Shown here piece by piece: positions 33,574 to 42,949 of a DNA stretch of 64,000 nucleotides. Both the position numbers and the translations under genes were made by a program. Position 1 is the first letter of the stretch. Each line of letters begins with the position of its first letter. Origin of the DNA: Hymenobacter sp. BT559 (GTDB lineage: Bacteria; Bacteroidota; Bacteroidia; Cytophagales; Hymenobacteraceae). The notes beneath the pieces were generated by a model that saw only the letters and a list, made by a program, of their open reading frames with translations, was not told the origin of the DNA and ran no database searches. Location: contig NZ_JAELXV010000001.1 of the NCBI RefSeq assembly GCF_016427535.1, positions 496,001-560,000 on the forward strand, read 5' to 3'.

Positions 33574-36304
33574 GCGCTGATAGAGCTTTTTCCGCGCGCG
33601 CTTTACCAAAATCCAGGATGCGGTCGATGAACTGGTAGGGCGTATAGCCGGCCAGCGCCGTTTGGTGGAAAATGCAGGTAGCGGGCGTCATGCCGGGCAG
33701 CGAGTTTACTTCAATAATGAGCACCTCCACGGCGCCTGACTGCCGCACCCGCACAAAAGCGTCGATGCGGGCGTAACCCTCGATGTGCAAAATCTCGGCC
33801 ACTCGGTGCAGCGTGCGCTTCACCTCCTCCGAAATGCGCTGGCGCTCGGTGGGGTCGGGGGCATAGCGGGCCGGCGTAATATTCTGGCCCTCACCGGCCA
33901 AGAATTTCTCTTCTAAGCTCAGCACCTCGCCGTTGGCCAGGGCCTCGCTGGCCTCGAATACCTCGATGTGCAGTTGGCCGCGTTCGTCGTACGACGTGAG
34001 TAGGCCGCCCGTAATTTCGAGGAAGTGCGCCGCGCCATCGGGCCCGATGAGTGTTTCGACCAGGAAAGCGTCTTTCTGGGGAAATTCCTCCTTGAACCCT
34101 AGGTGCAGCACCTCGGCCGGACCGGTGAGCAGAGGCTCCTGGGTGCGGAAAATCTGCTGGCTGAAGGCTTCGAGCTCGGCGCGGTTCTTTATCTTTTTCA
34201 CCGCCGACGAGCAGCCATCGTCGGCCGGCTTGGTGATAAAGGGGTAGCCAAACTCGGCCTCTAGGCTGCGGTAGAAGGCCTCGGGGTCGGCGGCCCATTC
34301 GAGGCGGTAGGCCAGGCGGTGCTCGGCCACGCGCAGGCCGGCCTCGCGCAGGCGGCGGTTGGTTTCGTACTTGTTAATAGTCACGGCCGAGCTAGCCGCA
34401 CCCGAGCCGTTGTAGGGCAGGCCGTACTTTTCAAGCTCGTGCTGCAAGGCGCCATCTTCGCCGGGCCGGCCGTGCAGGGCAATGAATACCTCATCGGCCT
34501 TTTCGGCTAGCTCCGCAAACGACAGGCGGCGTGGCGCGGCCACCGGCTGCCCCGCGTAGGTGCCCGTGATGCCGCTAGCCTCTTGCCGGATGCGCGCCAG
34601 CACTGGGTGGGCGGCGTGGCCCGCTTCGGCCTGCTCTATCTTCTCGCGAATATCGTCGGCGTTATCCTTGAGCATCACGTTAATGGGCAGCTCGTAGAGA
34701 CGGAACTCTTCGCTGCTGCCCGCCAGAAACACCGGGATGGGCCGGTACTTCGTGCTGCTGCTCAGCTTCTCGTAGATGTTGCGCCCGCTCTCTACCGAGA
34801 TATGCCGCTCGGAGGAGTAGCCACCCATAATGACGGCCACGCGGATGCGCTCGTCAGTGCCACCGTGGCGGCCGGCAATGGCCTCGTCGAGCTGCGCCAG
34901 CTGCGCGCCTAGCTGCACCGGCTTCAGGCCCGCGCGGCGCCGGGCAGCCAGCGAGGTGCGGATGATGTAGGTGAGAAACTGGCTAGGGTTCAGGCCAATC
35001 TCGGCGGCCTGGTGGAAGAAGAACGACGCGGGCAGCATGCCGCTCGTCGTGTTCGGGTCATTCAGGAAGATGGTGCCATCGGCCTGAATAAAGCCATCTA
35101 GGCGGGCGTACACCTCGAAGCCGAAGGTGGCGAACATCTTCTGCGCCTCCTGCCGGATGCGCTCGATGTCGGCCTCGGGCAGGTCGATGGGCGTGACCTT
35201 GCGGGCCAGGCCGGGCAGGTACTTGGCGCGGTAGTCGAAGACTTCGGTACCCTTTACAATCTCGGTGGGGGGGAGGGCCAGTGGTGCGCCGTTCTCATCC
35301 TCAACCACAATGCAGCTAAACTCGCGCCCGGCCACAAATTGTTCGACTAGAACCTGCGTTTCGCCAGTGAGGCTTTGGATGGTTATAGTGTCTACATCCC
35401 AATGGAAATCATCTTCAATAGCTTCTAATAGAGCTTCTGGATGATAGATAATTCGCTTAGTAGCACTCGAGAGCTTGCTAAAGCTTGCTGGCCGGCCAAC
35501 CATAGTTACCGGTAGGCCGATGCCTTCGCGGATGTCAGCTAGCTGGCGCACCCAGGCCAGGCGGCCGTTTTCGTCCAGGTTTTCCCAGTCGGCTTTGGTG
35601 AGCGTGCGCCGAAATAGCGCCCGCTCCACAGCGGCTCTAAAATGCGCCGGGTCTTCTTCGCGCACGATGCCGATACCAATGCTGCTGCCCTGGTGCGGCG
35701 CTTTTATGACGAGCGGCAAACCTAGCTCGCGGCCCAGCATAGAGAGCAGCGCAGCTGGGTCGGCGGTGGCCCAGTCGGCCGCCGTAAGCACGTAAAAATC
35801 AGGCGTGGGCAAGCCGGTGGCCTTCAACAGTTTCTTCTGCGCGATTTTATCAATGCCAAACGCCGACGGCAGAATGCCTGAGCCCGAGTAGGGGATGCCC
35901 AGCCACTCGAGCAGACCCTGAATGGCGCCGTCTTCACCGCCCGGCCCGTGCAGGGTCAGGAACGCAAAATCCATTAGCCTAGGTAGCTCGCTGGCTTCTA
36001 CGCGGCGGCCTACGCGGCTGATGAGGTCGTTCAGGGCTTCGTCGGTCAGCTCGCCTAGGTTCTCCAAGTAGAGCTGCCAGGGGTGGCGGCTGGCCGGGTA
36101 AGCCTCCGCGGGCGGGTAAAAGTCGCGGATGGTGCCCTTGTATAGGTATTGCCAGTCGAGCAGAATGAAGTGCCCTAGGCTATCCACAAAGATGGGCACG
36201 GGCTGAAACAGGCCCTTGTCCAGATTATCGAAAACGGTGCGCCCACCGGCGAAGGAAATTTCCCGCTCGCGCGAGGTGCCACCAAAGAAAATACCAACTT
36301 TCAT
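33566..36304 (-). CDS. ddl: Tandem D-alanine--D-alanine ligase fusion (two ATP-grasp ligases in one chain)
   Basis: The single 912-aa chain holds two Ddl units, about residues 1-480 and 483-905. Each opens with the Ddl N-lobe (VGIFFGGTSREREIS; VAVIMGGYSSERHIS), has a conserved LHGxxGEDG motif, and an ATP-grasp core. The second unit keeps the metal/substrate motif EVNSLPGMTP (about 863); the first has DPNTTSGML (about 415), with Asp for Glu and Ser for Pro, so it may bind a different substrate or be weakened. The enzyme normally makes the D-Ala-D-Ala end of the peptidoglycan stem. A TACCTTTG element lies 8 bp upstream of the ATG. Operon: ddl, unknown, PASTA. Confidence 0.92.
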   Translation of the reverse strand: MKVGIFFGGTSREREISFAGGRTVFDNLDKGLFQPVPIFVDSLGHFILLDWQYLYKGTIRDFYPPAEAYPASRHPWQLYLENLGELTDEALNDLISRVGRRVEASELPRLMDFAFLTLHGPGGEDGAIQGLLEWLGIPYSGSGILPSAFGIDKIAQKKLLKATGLPTPDFYVLTAADWATADPAALLSMLGRELGLPLVIKAPHQGSSIGIGIVREEDPAHFRAAVERALFRRTLTKADWENLDENGRLAWVRQLADIREGIGLPVTMVGRPASFSKLSSATKRIIYHPEALLEAIEDDFHWDVDTITIQSLTGETQVLVEQFVAGREFSCIVVEDENGAPLALPPTEIVKGTEVFDYRAKYLPGLARKVTPIDLPEADIERIRQEAQKMFATFGFEVYARLDGFIQADGTIFLNDPNTTSGMLPASFFFHQAAEIGLNPSQFLTYIIRTSLAARRRAGLKPVQLGAQLAQLDEAIAGRHGGTDERIRVAVIMGGYSSERHISVESGRNIYEKLSSSTKYRPIPVFLAGSSEEFRLYELPINVMLKDNADDIREKIEQAEAGHAAHPVLARIRQEASGITGTYAGQPVAAPRRLSFAELAEKADEVFIALHGRPGEDGALQHELEKYGLPYNGSGAASSAVTINKYETNRRLREAGLRVAEHRLAYRLEWAADPEAFYRSLEAEFGYPFITKPADDGCSSAVKKIKNRAELEAFSQQIFRTQEPLLTGPAEVLHLGFKEEFPQKDAFLVETLIGPDGAAHFLEITGGLLTSYDERGQLHIEVFEASEALANGEVLSLEEKFLAGEGQNITPARYAPDPTERQRISEEVKRTLHRVAEILHIEGYARIDAFVRVRQSGAVEVLIIEVNSLPGMTPATCIFHQTALAGYTPYQFIDRILDFGKARAEKALSAHE

Positions 36305-36312
36305 AAGTGCTA

Positions 36313-36320
36313 CAAAGGTA
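36313..36320 (-). promoter_or_regulatory. -7 element TACCTTTG for the ddl operon
   Basis: On the minus strand it matches TANNTTTG and ends 8 bases before the ATG at 36304, giving a leader of at most a few bases. Confidence 0.55.
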
Positions 36321-36359
36321 AGAAGGCGCGGCGGCGGAGTAGGGCTGCCAGGATGAGGC

Positions 36360-37070
36360 TTACGACGCGAGACTAGCCACTAGCTCGGCCACCAGGGCGG
36401 CGTCGGTTTGCCACTCGGGCGCTGCAAACAGGCCCGCCACTGAGTCGGGCGGCAGCTCGCGCTTGGCGCTGGCATGAAACTCCTGGGCGCCGGTGCGGGC
36501 CGCCAGTGCCTGCACATTGCCAGCCGTGATGCCAGCACCGGGCATAATTTGGATGCGGCCGGCCGCCTGAGCTACCAGCGCGGCGAGCTGGGCCTGGCCC
36601 GCCTCGGCCGAGGTCTGGCCGCCCGAAGTCAGTACCCGCTGGCAACCCAGGCTAATAATATCCTCTAGGGCCTGGCGCTGGTTGGCGCAGGCATCGAAGG
36701 CGCGGTGAAACGTGACTCCCAACGGCCCAGCCTGCTCGATGAGCGACTGGCACTCGGCCAGAGCCACGTGGCCGTCCGTTTTGAGGGCACCCAGCACCAC
36801 GCCAGCGCACCCTAGGTCGTGGCACAGCGCAATATCGGCCTGCATGATGGCCAGCTCGGCGGCGCTGTACACAAAGCCGCCCGGCCGGGGCCGAATCAGC
36901 ACGAACACCGGCAGGCTCACCTCGGCCAATACCTGCCGAATGAGGCCGTAGGAGGGCGTGATGCCACCCTGCTCCAGGTTCTGACACAGCTCGATGCGTT
37001 GGGCACCGCCCGCCTGCGCCGCCGCGGCCGAGGGCAGCGACGCCGCGCAGATTTCTAGTAGCTTGCTCAC
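36360..37070 (-). CDS. cutC: CutC family protein
   Basis: This 236-aa TIM-barrel protein is historically named for copper homeostasis; the reaction is not established. Features are the start LEICAASLPSAAAAQ, GGAQRIELCQNLEQGGITPS, VLIRPRPGGFVYS, GVTFHRAFDA and LTSGGQTSA with PGAGITAGN. The start is GTG at 37070. A stretch of only 55 bp separates it from the ddl start and both lie on the minus strand, but ddl has its own promoter. Confidence 0.94.
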   Translation of the reverse strand: MSKLLEICAASLPSAAAAQAGGAQRIELCQNLEQGGITPSYGLIRQVLAEVSLPVFVLIRPRPGGFVYSAAELAIMQADIALCHDLGCAGVVLGALKTDGHVALAECQSLIEQAGPLGVTFHRAFDACANQRQALEDIISLGCQRVLTSGGQTSAEAGQAQLAALVAQAAGRIQIMPGAGITAGNVQALAARTGAQEFHASAKRELPPDSVAGLFAAPEWQTDAALVAELVASLAS

Positions 37071-37168
37071 TAATCTAAGGCAGCCAAGCTGCCGGTTTTA
37101 AATAGATACCCGGGGCTACCTAGGCCGGCTGCCCCGGCGAAAGATACGCGCAGCTACCACCGCCCGCG

Positions 37169-37176
37169 TACTTTCG
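37169..37176 (+). promoter_or_regulatory. -7 element TACTTTCG for pgk
   Basis: It resembles the sucC element TACCTTCG. The leader to the pgk ATG would be about 135 nt and includes a GC-rich hairpin (about 37175-37202). Confidence 0.4.
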
Positions 37177-37314
37177 CGGCGCGGGGCTCCGCCGCCCGGG
37201 GCAGTGACACAGGGCCACCGCCTCAACCTCGCCGCCGCTTCTGCGGTAAGCAGGGGGCGGCTCACCCCAAGCTGCACCTTTGCCTTATCACTTCACTTCT
37301 TTTCTCTCTTTTCA

Positions 37315-38505
37315 ATGAACACCCTCGCCAACTACAACTTCGCCGGGCGCCGCGCCGTGGTGCGTGTCGATTTTAACGTGCCGCTCGACAAAGACCTGCA
37401 CATCACTGACGATACCCGCATCCGGGCAGCCACGCCCACCATCAAGAAAATCCTTACCGATGGCGGCTCGGTGGTGCTGCTCTCGCACCTAGGCCGGCCC
37501 AAGGGCGGCTATGAAAAGAAATACTCGCTCGAAAGCCTCGTGCTGCGCCTGCAGCAGGAGTATGGCCGCGAGGTGCTGTGGGGCGGCGACGTGCTTTCCG
37601 GAGAGGCTCTAGGGATGGCCCAGGCCCTGCAACCCGGCCAAGTGCTGCTGCTTGACAATGTGCGCTTTCACAAAGAAGAAGAAGCCGGCGATGAGGCCTT
37701 TGCCCAGCGCCTGGCCCAACTCGGCGATGTGTACGTGAACGATGCCTTTGGCGCCGCGCACCGCCGCCACGCCTCCACGGCCGTGATGGCCCAATACTTC
37801 GCCCCCCAAGACCGCGTGGGCGGCTATCTGCTGCAAGGCGAGCTCGACAACGCCCAGAAAGTGCTCGAAAACCCCGAGCATCCATTCACGGCCATTATGG
37901 GCGGGGCCAAGATTTCGGATAAAATTCTCATCATCGAGAAGCTGCTCGATAAGGTTGACAACCTGCTCATTGGGGGCGGTATGGCTTACACCTTTGCCGT
38001 GGCGCAGGGTGGCAGCGTGGGCTCGTCGCTGCTCGAAGCCGACAAGGTGGAGCTGGCCAAGCAGCTGATAGCGAAGGCCAAAGAAAAAGGTGTGAACCTG
38101 GTGCTGCCCGGCGACAGCATCATCGCCAACAAGTTTGCCAACGACGCTGACACCGACGTGGCCGCCAACCACGCCATCCCCGACACCTGGATGGGCCTCG
38201 ACCTGGGTCCTGATGCGCGCGAGGATTTCTCGGACATCATCCTGGACTCGAAAACCATCTTGTGGAACGGCCCGATGGGCGTGTTTGAGATGAGCAACTT
38301 CGCGGTGGGCACCGAGTACGTGGCCCGCGCCATTGCCGATGCCACGGCGGCCGGCGCCTACTCACTCATCGGCGGCGGCGACTCGGCAGCGGCCGTGCAG
38401 CAGCTTGGCTACGGCGACCGCGTGAGCTACATCTCGACCGGTGGCGGCGCTCTGCTTGAGTTTATGGAAGGCAAGGAGTTGCCCGGCGTAACGGCGCTGG
38501 GGTAA
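37315..38505 (+). CDS. pgk: Phosphoglycerate kinase
   Basis: The glycolytic enzyme moves phosphate from 1,3-bisphosphoglycerate to ADP. The 396 residues match the family: [59 protein letters not shown], the hinge and [17 protein letters not shown], and the nucleotide end GGGDSAAAV...[10 protein letters not shown]. The frame extends upstream to 37204, but the ATG at 37315 gives the normal N-terminus. Terminator at 38529. Confidence 0.98.
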   Translation: MNTLANYNFAGRRAVVRVDFNVPLDKDLHITDDTRIRAATPTIKKILTDGGSVVLLSHLGRPKGGYEKKYSLESLVLRLQQEYGREVLWGGDVLSGEALGMAQALQPGQVLLLDNVRFHKEEEAGDEAFAQRLAQLGDVYVNDAFGAAHRRHASTAVMAQYFAPQDRVGGYLLQGELDNAQKVLENPEHPFTAIMGGAKISDKILIIEKLLDKVDNLLIGGGMAYTFAVAQGGSVGSSLLEADKVELAKQLIAKAKEKGVNLVLPGDSIIANKFANDADTDVAANHAIPDTWMGLDLGPDAREDFSDIILDSKTILWNGPMGVFEMSNFAVGTEYVARAIADATAAGAYSLIGGGDSAAAVQQLGYGDRVSYISTGGGALLEFMEGKELPGVTALG

Positions 38506-38528
38506 GCTGACCTGCGCTAGCAGACCTA

Positions 38529-38561
38529 AAAACCTGGCCGGTTCTCGGCCAGGTTTTTTTA
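38529..38561 (+). terminator. Terminator of pgk
   Basis: A 10-bp perfect stem AACCTGGCCG / CGGCCAGGTT with a TTTTTTT tail. Confidence 0.9.
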
Positions 38562-38634
38562 TATCCCGCAACGGTAAGCTGCATTAGGCAGTATAGACGG
38601 ATATTCTCATCCTAACTTTTTGACCTTTTCCGTC

Positions 38635-39402
38635 ATGACTGACCGCGAAATATCGTACGCCAAAATGGCCCGCCTCGTGTACCGTGAGCTTACTGACCAG
38701 CGCCCACAGTGGGAGCAGCGCAGCCCAGCTATGGCAGCTGATTTTGACCAGCTTAATAGCTTGCTAGAGGCTTTTGACCAAGTGGCGGCTCACACGGGTG
38801 GTAAAAACACGCACGAGTATTCCGATGTAAAGGAGCGCGCCGAGCACGCCGCCGAAGTGGCCGCTGGCCGCATTGTGCGGGGCCTGCGCGCCTTGCAGCT
38901 ATCAGTAAAAAACCCAGCCTTGGCTAATGCGGCTAGCTACGTGCCCAGCTCGCTCGACCCACTGCGCGGCCAGGAGCTGCTAGAGGCATTGAATACTATT
39001 TCGGCTGCAGCGGCTGGCGTGGCGCCTATGCTCGCCAATGAGGGTGTGACCGACGAGCACCTCAAGGCTCTCGACGATGCTATTGCCCTCTACACGCCAC
39101 TCACCGAACTGCCAGGTAGCAGCCAAGCGGCCGTGCAGGGCCACGGCATGGACGGTACCGCCCGCCAAGTTGTTAAGCAGCTAAAAACAGTGCTAGCAAA
39201 CCTTGACATCCGCATCGACAACCTGCGCGACGACATTCCGGGCCTGGCCCAGCGCTACGACGATGCCCGCCGCAGCGCCGACTCCAATTACATCGTGGCC
39301 AGCGGCGTTGGCCACAACAACGGTGGCGATGGCTCCGATGGTGGCATTGGCCAAGAAGCGGCCGGTAGTGCATCTGGCCCCGAAGCCAAGCCGTTCCAAT
39401 AA
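38635..39402 (+). CDS. Helical protein of unknown function
   Basis: This 255-aa protein has no signal peptide; almost the whole chain is amphipathic helix (heptads in about 25-60, 70-110, 130-225) and it ends in a Gly/Asn/Asp-rich tail (GHNNGGDGSDGG, about 230-245). The start is ATG 38635. The composition suggests a soluble helical bundle. No family was recognised. It is monocistronic between two terminators. Confidence 0.65.
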   Translation: MTDREISYAKMARLVYRELTDQRPQWEQRSPAMAADFDQLNSLLEAFDQVAAHTGGKNTHEYSDVKERAEHAAEVAAGRIVRGLRALQLSVKNPALANAASYVPSSLDPLRGQELLEALNTISAAAAGVAPMLANEGVTDEHLKALDDAIALYTPLTELPGSSQAAVQGHGMDGTARQVVKQLKTVLANLDIRIDNLRDDIPGLAQRYDDARRSADSNYIVASGVGHNNGGDGSDGGIGQEAAGSASGPEAKPFQ

Positions 39403-39451
39403 CCTTGTCTAACCGCTGATTTTTCGGATAACGCGGATTTTGTAGACCTAC

Positions 39452-39483
39452 AAAAGGCAGCCCATTAGGGCTGCCTTTTTTGT
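39452..39483 (+). terminator. Terminator after the helical-protein gene
   Basis: Hairpin AAAAGGCAGCCC-ATT-AGGGCTGCCTTTT with a T-run. Confidence 0.88.
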
Positions 39484-39564
39484 GAAGTTTAGCTGCGTTG
39501 TAAGCCGCTGATAGTTCAGCATCTCATAAGCCTCGCTATTGTCTTTGAAATCCGCTTTAGTAAC

Positions 39565-39915
39565 CTAGGCAGCTTTCTTCTCCAGCGCTTGCAGCAGTTC
39601 GTCGGCAGCCTGCTCTATGTCGTGGTAGCCTTGCTGAGCGGCGCGCTCCTTGGCGGCAATGAGGCCATCGCGGTGCACCGTTTTGAAGTCGCCATAGGGG
39701 AACTTGTAGCGGCCTTTGTTGTCTTCGTTTTGGCTTTTGTCCTCGCCTAGGTGCCACTGTGCGTACTCGCTTATCTCGTGCTTCTGCAGAAAAGCGTTTT
39801 CTTCTTTCGCGCCGGGGTTGTGCTGGCTCCAGTGCCCTTCGTCGTTCTTGATTTTGCCGTCTTTGATTAAGCCTTTGGCAAACGTGACAGCCGCTTTATT
39901 GAGGGAAATGCTCAT
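39565..39915 (-). CDS. Small conserved cytoplasmic protein (unknown family)
   Basis: The 116-aa protein has a highly patterned sequence: GLIKDGKIKNDEGHWSQHNP, then EENAFLQKHEISEYAQWHLG, KGRYKFPYGDF and VHRDGLIAAKERAAQQGYHD. The same order of motifs is known to me from small proteins of proteobacteria, where no function is assigned. It is a compact helical fold with many Lys, Glu and aromatics. It has a clear ATG start and stands alone. Confidence 0.75.
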   Translation of the reverse strand: MSISLNKAAVTFAKGLIKDGKIKNDEGHWSQHNPGAKEENAFLQKHEISEYAQWHLGEDKSQNEDNKGRYKFPYGDFKTVHRDGLIAAKERAAQQGYHDIEQAADELLQALEKKAA

Positions 39916-40061
39916 AACAAAAGGAAATAAGTACCCTCTGCTTACGCGCTATCTGCTCGCAAAAGTTATCGCCGAGCTAACCCCCAAAACCACCCACTCA
40001 GCCAGCCTGCCGCAGGCAGGCGTATCCGTTAAAGCCGACAAATCCGTTTGAATCTGCGGTC

Positions 40062-40703
40062 TTAGTTGACGTATAGGGGCTCGAGCCGCTGGCCCATGCT
40101 GCGGATGGTGCGCTCCGACACGCGGCCCGTGAGGCGGGTGTTCAGGGTGCGAGCCTCGGCGGCGCTGAGCACGCCTAGGTCGCGCAGCCACGCCACGCGG
40201 CGCAGCTGCGGCTCAATGTAGCCCAGTGGGTTGATGGCAGCGTACTCTTGCCGCAGGTAGTTCTTGGTGTGGGCGTCGAGCTTCTGGGTAAAATCGCGAA
40301 ACTGCCGGCGGTCGCGTGGGTGGTCGGCCAGTACCAGCTGCAAGCGGCCGGTGTGCAAAATGGCTTGGTGCCACCAGTTGTGCAGGCCATAGAGGAAAAA
40401 GGCGACCAGCGCCGCCCCCAGCCCAAACGCCCAGAACCAGACATCGTCGGGCAGCGGCTGGTCGGACGCTAAAAAAGGCCTGACCCAGTGCAGGCCCACG
40501 TAAATAACGCCGCCTAACAACCACAGCAACTGGCGCTGCGGCACAGTATTGCGGTACTCTAGACGAATAGGAAGTAGTTCTTCATAAGGTATCTCGACGG
40601 CGATATCGACTTGCCCCCGGCCATCGCGCTGGCTTACAAAGAAGCCGTGCTCACGCACTGTAAACTGAGTAGAGCGGGTAAGCTGACTTTGTTGAAACTG
40701 CAT
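40062..40703 (-). CDS. Two-helix membrane protein of unknown function
   Basis: This 213-aa protein starts at ATG 40703 (MQFQQSQLTRSTQFTV). An N-terminal beta-rich part (1-50, IPYEELLPIRLEY) precedes two membrane helices (about 60-80 and 92-110) and a C-terminal soluble helical part whose end resembles a small regulatory domain (LRDLGVLSAAEARTLNTRL). No catalytic residues were recognised. The layout resembles small membrane-anchored regulators, but the function is open. Confidence 0.65.
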   Translation of the reverse strand: MQFQQSQLTRSTQFTVREHGFFVSQRDGRGQVDIAVEIPYEELLPIRLEYRNTVPQRQLLWLLGGVIYVGLHWVRPFLASDQPLPDDVWFWAFGLGAALVAFFLYGLHNWWHQAILHTGRLQLVLADHPRDRRQFRDFTQKLDAHTKNYLRQEYAAINPLGYIEPQLRRVAWLRDLGVLSAAEARTLNTRLTGRVSERTIRSMGQRLEPLYVN

Positions 40704-40788
40704 AGAACAATAAAAATACGGCACAAATGCACGCCCCCGCCAAGCATCAAGGCCGTGCCAGGCCCGAAAAGCCTAGCTACAGCTAGCC

Positions 40789-42051
40789 CTAGCGCAGGCC
40801 CGCAAACGGCGACGGCGAAAAGCACAGCACAAACAGCAGCACCATCGTCCAGCCCAGCACTTGCCGACCTCGGCTCAGGGGGCGCTCGTCGGGGGTGCTA
40901 GGGTGGTAGATGCCCGACATGCGGCCCAGCAGCAGCCCAAACAAGAGCCAACCTGGCTGTCCCTGCGCGGCGGGCCACTGTGTAGCCACCGCTAGCTGCC
41001 CGGCCCACACCAGCGCCCCCAGCGCCACCACCTGCCGAGGCTGGGGCAGCGCCTTGCGAAATACCAACCACAGGTACAGCGCGTAGGGCGCTGCCCCATA
41101 CAGCCAGGTGTGCCAGCCGCTGCGTAGCGAAAATAGCCCTAGGCCCGCGTAGAAAATGAAGCTGACAAACAGCAGCCCCGATAGCCGCCCCGCCCGGCGC
41201 GGCCCCAGCAGTCCGTACAGGATGTGCCCGCCATCGAGCTGCCCGATGGGAATGAGGTTGAGGGCCGTAAAAAACAAGCTCAGCTCTCCGGCCACCAGCA
41301 CCGGGTAGTGCAGCAGCTCGTTGGGGTGGGGGAGGCGGGCGGGGTCGGCCAGCCAACGCTCGAGCAGCTGGTACAGCAGCGGGCGGCTCAATGTGAGGCC
41401 CGCCTCGCCCTGGTAAGCTCGGGCATAGTCAGCCCCCAGCGGAATAAACTCGGGGTGAATGTGCTGCACGTAGGCCAACGGGTCGGGTAGGTGCGTGAAG
41501 CCGTAGACCAGCACGCCCACTGCCACCACCAGCCCCGCCAATGGCCCGGCCAGCCCAATGTCAAAAAACTCGCGCCGCGAGTAAATAGCCTCCCGAATGC
41601 GAATGACCGCCCCAAACGTACCTAGGCCCAGCGGAAACGGGATGTAGTAGGGCAACGACGTGCGCACCTTGTTGTACCGCGCCACAAAGTAGTGCCCAAA
41701 CTCATGCACCGTGAGCACCCCCAAAAAGGCCAGCGCGTAGGTCAGCCCCCGGCCCAGTTCCTCGGCCCGCACCGCCGCTGGCAGGCTAAACACCGAAAAG
41801 TCGATGAAGTCGAGGCCGCCCCGCGTGAGGCTGACGCCCGCCAGCACGGTGGTGGCAAGCGTCAGCAGAAATAGCCCTAGGTGGATGGCGGCGGTGCGCA
41901 GGCGCGAAGGTGGCCGCTCGTAGCGCCGAAACAGGCGCTGCCCCCAGGCCAGCGTAGGCGGCGCGCTGGCATCGGCCGGGAAGCCCCCTAGGGGCTCGTC
42001 GTCAGGCGGTGGGGTGGGTAGGGAATCCGGTAAATTCTTGGGGAAAGACAC
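40789..42051 (-). CDS. Site-2 protease family zinc metalloprotease
   Basis: The intramembrane M50-type protease has zinc motif HEFGH at about residues 116-120 and the third ligand in LDGGH (about 272-276), each inside hydrophobic helices, with about eight membrane segments in all. S2P enzymes cut membrane-bound anti-sigma factors or signal peptides. I start at GTG 42051 (VSFPKNLPDSLP): the frame runs open further upstream but would then overlap the HAD gene much more. With this start the two overlap by about 50 bp. The substrate is unknown. Confidence 0.88.
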   Translation of the reverse strand: MSFPKNLPDSLPTPPPDDEPLGGFPADASAPPTLAWGQRLFRRYERPPSRLRTAAIHLGLFLLTLATTVLAGVSLTRGGLDFIDFSVFSLPAAVRAEELGRGLTYALAFLGVLTVHEFGHYFVARYNKVRTSLPYYIPFPLGLGTFGAVIRIREAIYSRREFFDIGLAGPLAGLVVAVGVLVYGFTHLPDPLAYVQHIHPEFIPLGADYARAYQGEAGLTLSRPLLYQLLERWLADPARLPHPNELLHYPVLVAGELSLFFTALNLIPIGQLDGGHILYGLLGPRRAGRLSGLLFVSFIFYAGLGLFSLRSGWHTWLYGAAPYALYLWLVFRKALPQPRQVVALGALVWAGQLAVATQWPAAQGQPGWLLFGLLLGRMSGIYHPSTPDERPLSRGRQVLGWTMVLLFVLCFSPSPFAGLR

Positions 42052-42673
42052 GCAGGGCTTCGGGCAAGGCAGTGGTAAGGGTGAGCGGCGGCGCCAGGTG
42101 CAGCACCCGCAGCCCCAGGCGGCGGGCCGTGACAATGTGCTGCGGGCTGTCCTCAATGAATAACGTATCGGCGGGCTGCCAGTTCATTTCGCGCAGCGCG
42201 TGGTAGAATATCTCCTCGCCCGGCTTGCGGTGGCCCACTTCCTGCGAGTAGAACACCCGGTCGAGGCAGTCGGCAATACCGTTTTTGAAGCCGTACTGCT
42301 GGGCCAGACGGCGGTTTATTTCGGTAATGTGCAGGGCGTTGGTATTGGAGAGCAGCGCCGTGGCGTGCCCCGCCCGCCGCAGCTCACCAATGAGCGCCAG
42401 CCGCTCGGCGGGCACGTCAAGCAGCAGCGCGTGCCAGGCGGCGTCTATTTCGTCGTCGGTGGCGTCTAGGTCGTAGAGTTGGCGCAGCCCATCGCGAAAC
42501 TCGGTGGCCGAGATTTTGCCGGTTTCGAGCAGGTCGAACAGCTCGGCCTGGCTGGCCTGGCTGTACTCGACGGTGCTGCCCGCCCGGCTAAGGCGGCGAA
42601 AAGCGGCAGGGGTGCGGTCGTAGTCGATGTCGATGATGACACCACCAAAATCAAAAAGCAGGTTGGGAAGCAT
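42002..42673 (-). CDS. HAD-superfamily hydrolase (IA type)
   Basis: The 223-aa cytoplasmic phosphatase-like protein has motif I FDFGGVIIDID (the Asp nucleophile with a following Gly), a helical cap, motif II LLSNTN with the Ser/Thr, the motif III Lys in VGHRKPGEEIF, and motif IV FIEDSPQHI. The FGGV/SNTN type resembles YihX alpha-D-glucose-1-phosphate phosphatases, but the substrate is not set by sequence. The start is ATG 42673. The 3' end overlaps the protease gene downstream, so both are likely co-transcribed. Confidence 0.9.
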   Translation of the reverse strand: MLPNLLFDFGGVIIDIDYDRTPAAFRRLSRAGSTVEYSQASQAELFDLLETGKISATEFRDGLRQLYDLDATDDEIDAAWHALLLDVPAERLALIGELRRAGHATALLSNTNALHITEINRRLAQQYGFKNGIADCLDRVFYSQEVGHRKPGEEIFYHALREMNWQPADTLFIEDSPQHIVTARRLGLRVLHLAPPLTLTTALPEALRVFPQEFTGFPTHPTA

Positions 42674-42750
42674 GAAGGTGAGCGGCTGATTGCCGGCCCG
42701 CAAAGTTCGGTTATTGAGCCATTGGCTGCACCAGAAATAAAAATCTGCCG

Positions 42751-42758
42751 TACCTTTG
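42751..42758 (+). promoter_or_regulatory. -7 element TACCTTTG of the CAT-anticodon tRNA
   Basis: A full TANNTTTG match 30 bp upstream of the tRNA, with TTGG further upstream as a possible -33 region. Confidence 0.6.
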
Positions 42759-42788
42759 GGCCAATAGCTACGCCCTCGGGCTAGCTTG

Positions 42789-42862
42789 GGGCCTATAGCT
42801 CAATCGGTTAGAGCAACTGACTCATAATCAGTAGGTCCTTGGTTCGATTCCAAGTGGGCCCA
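42789..42862 (+). tRNA. tRNA with CAT anticodon (Met elongator or Ile2)
   Basis: Acceptor GGGCCTA/TGGGCCC, D-arm GCTC/GAGC, anticodon stem ACTGA/TCAGT with loop CTCATAA, T-arm with TTCGATT loop; discriminator A. A CAT anticodon is read by elongator Met or, after lysidine modification, by Ile2. I could not decide between them; the initiator form is excluded by the paired first acceptor base. Confidence 0.9.
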
Positions 42863-42864
42863 CG

Positions 42865-42901
42865 AAAAGGCCCTTAGCAATGCCGCTAAGGGCCTTTTTT
42901 A
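42865..42901 (+). terminator. Terminator of the CAT tRNA
   Basis: A 14-bp perfect stem AAAAGGCCCTTAGC and complement, with a T-run. Confidence 0.9.
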
Positions 42902-42949
42902 TGTTTTGTACCCAGGTGATTGCTTCTTAGTGTGACTGCCGCTTGAAAT

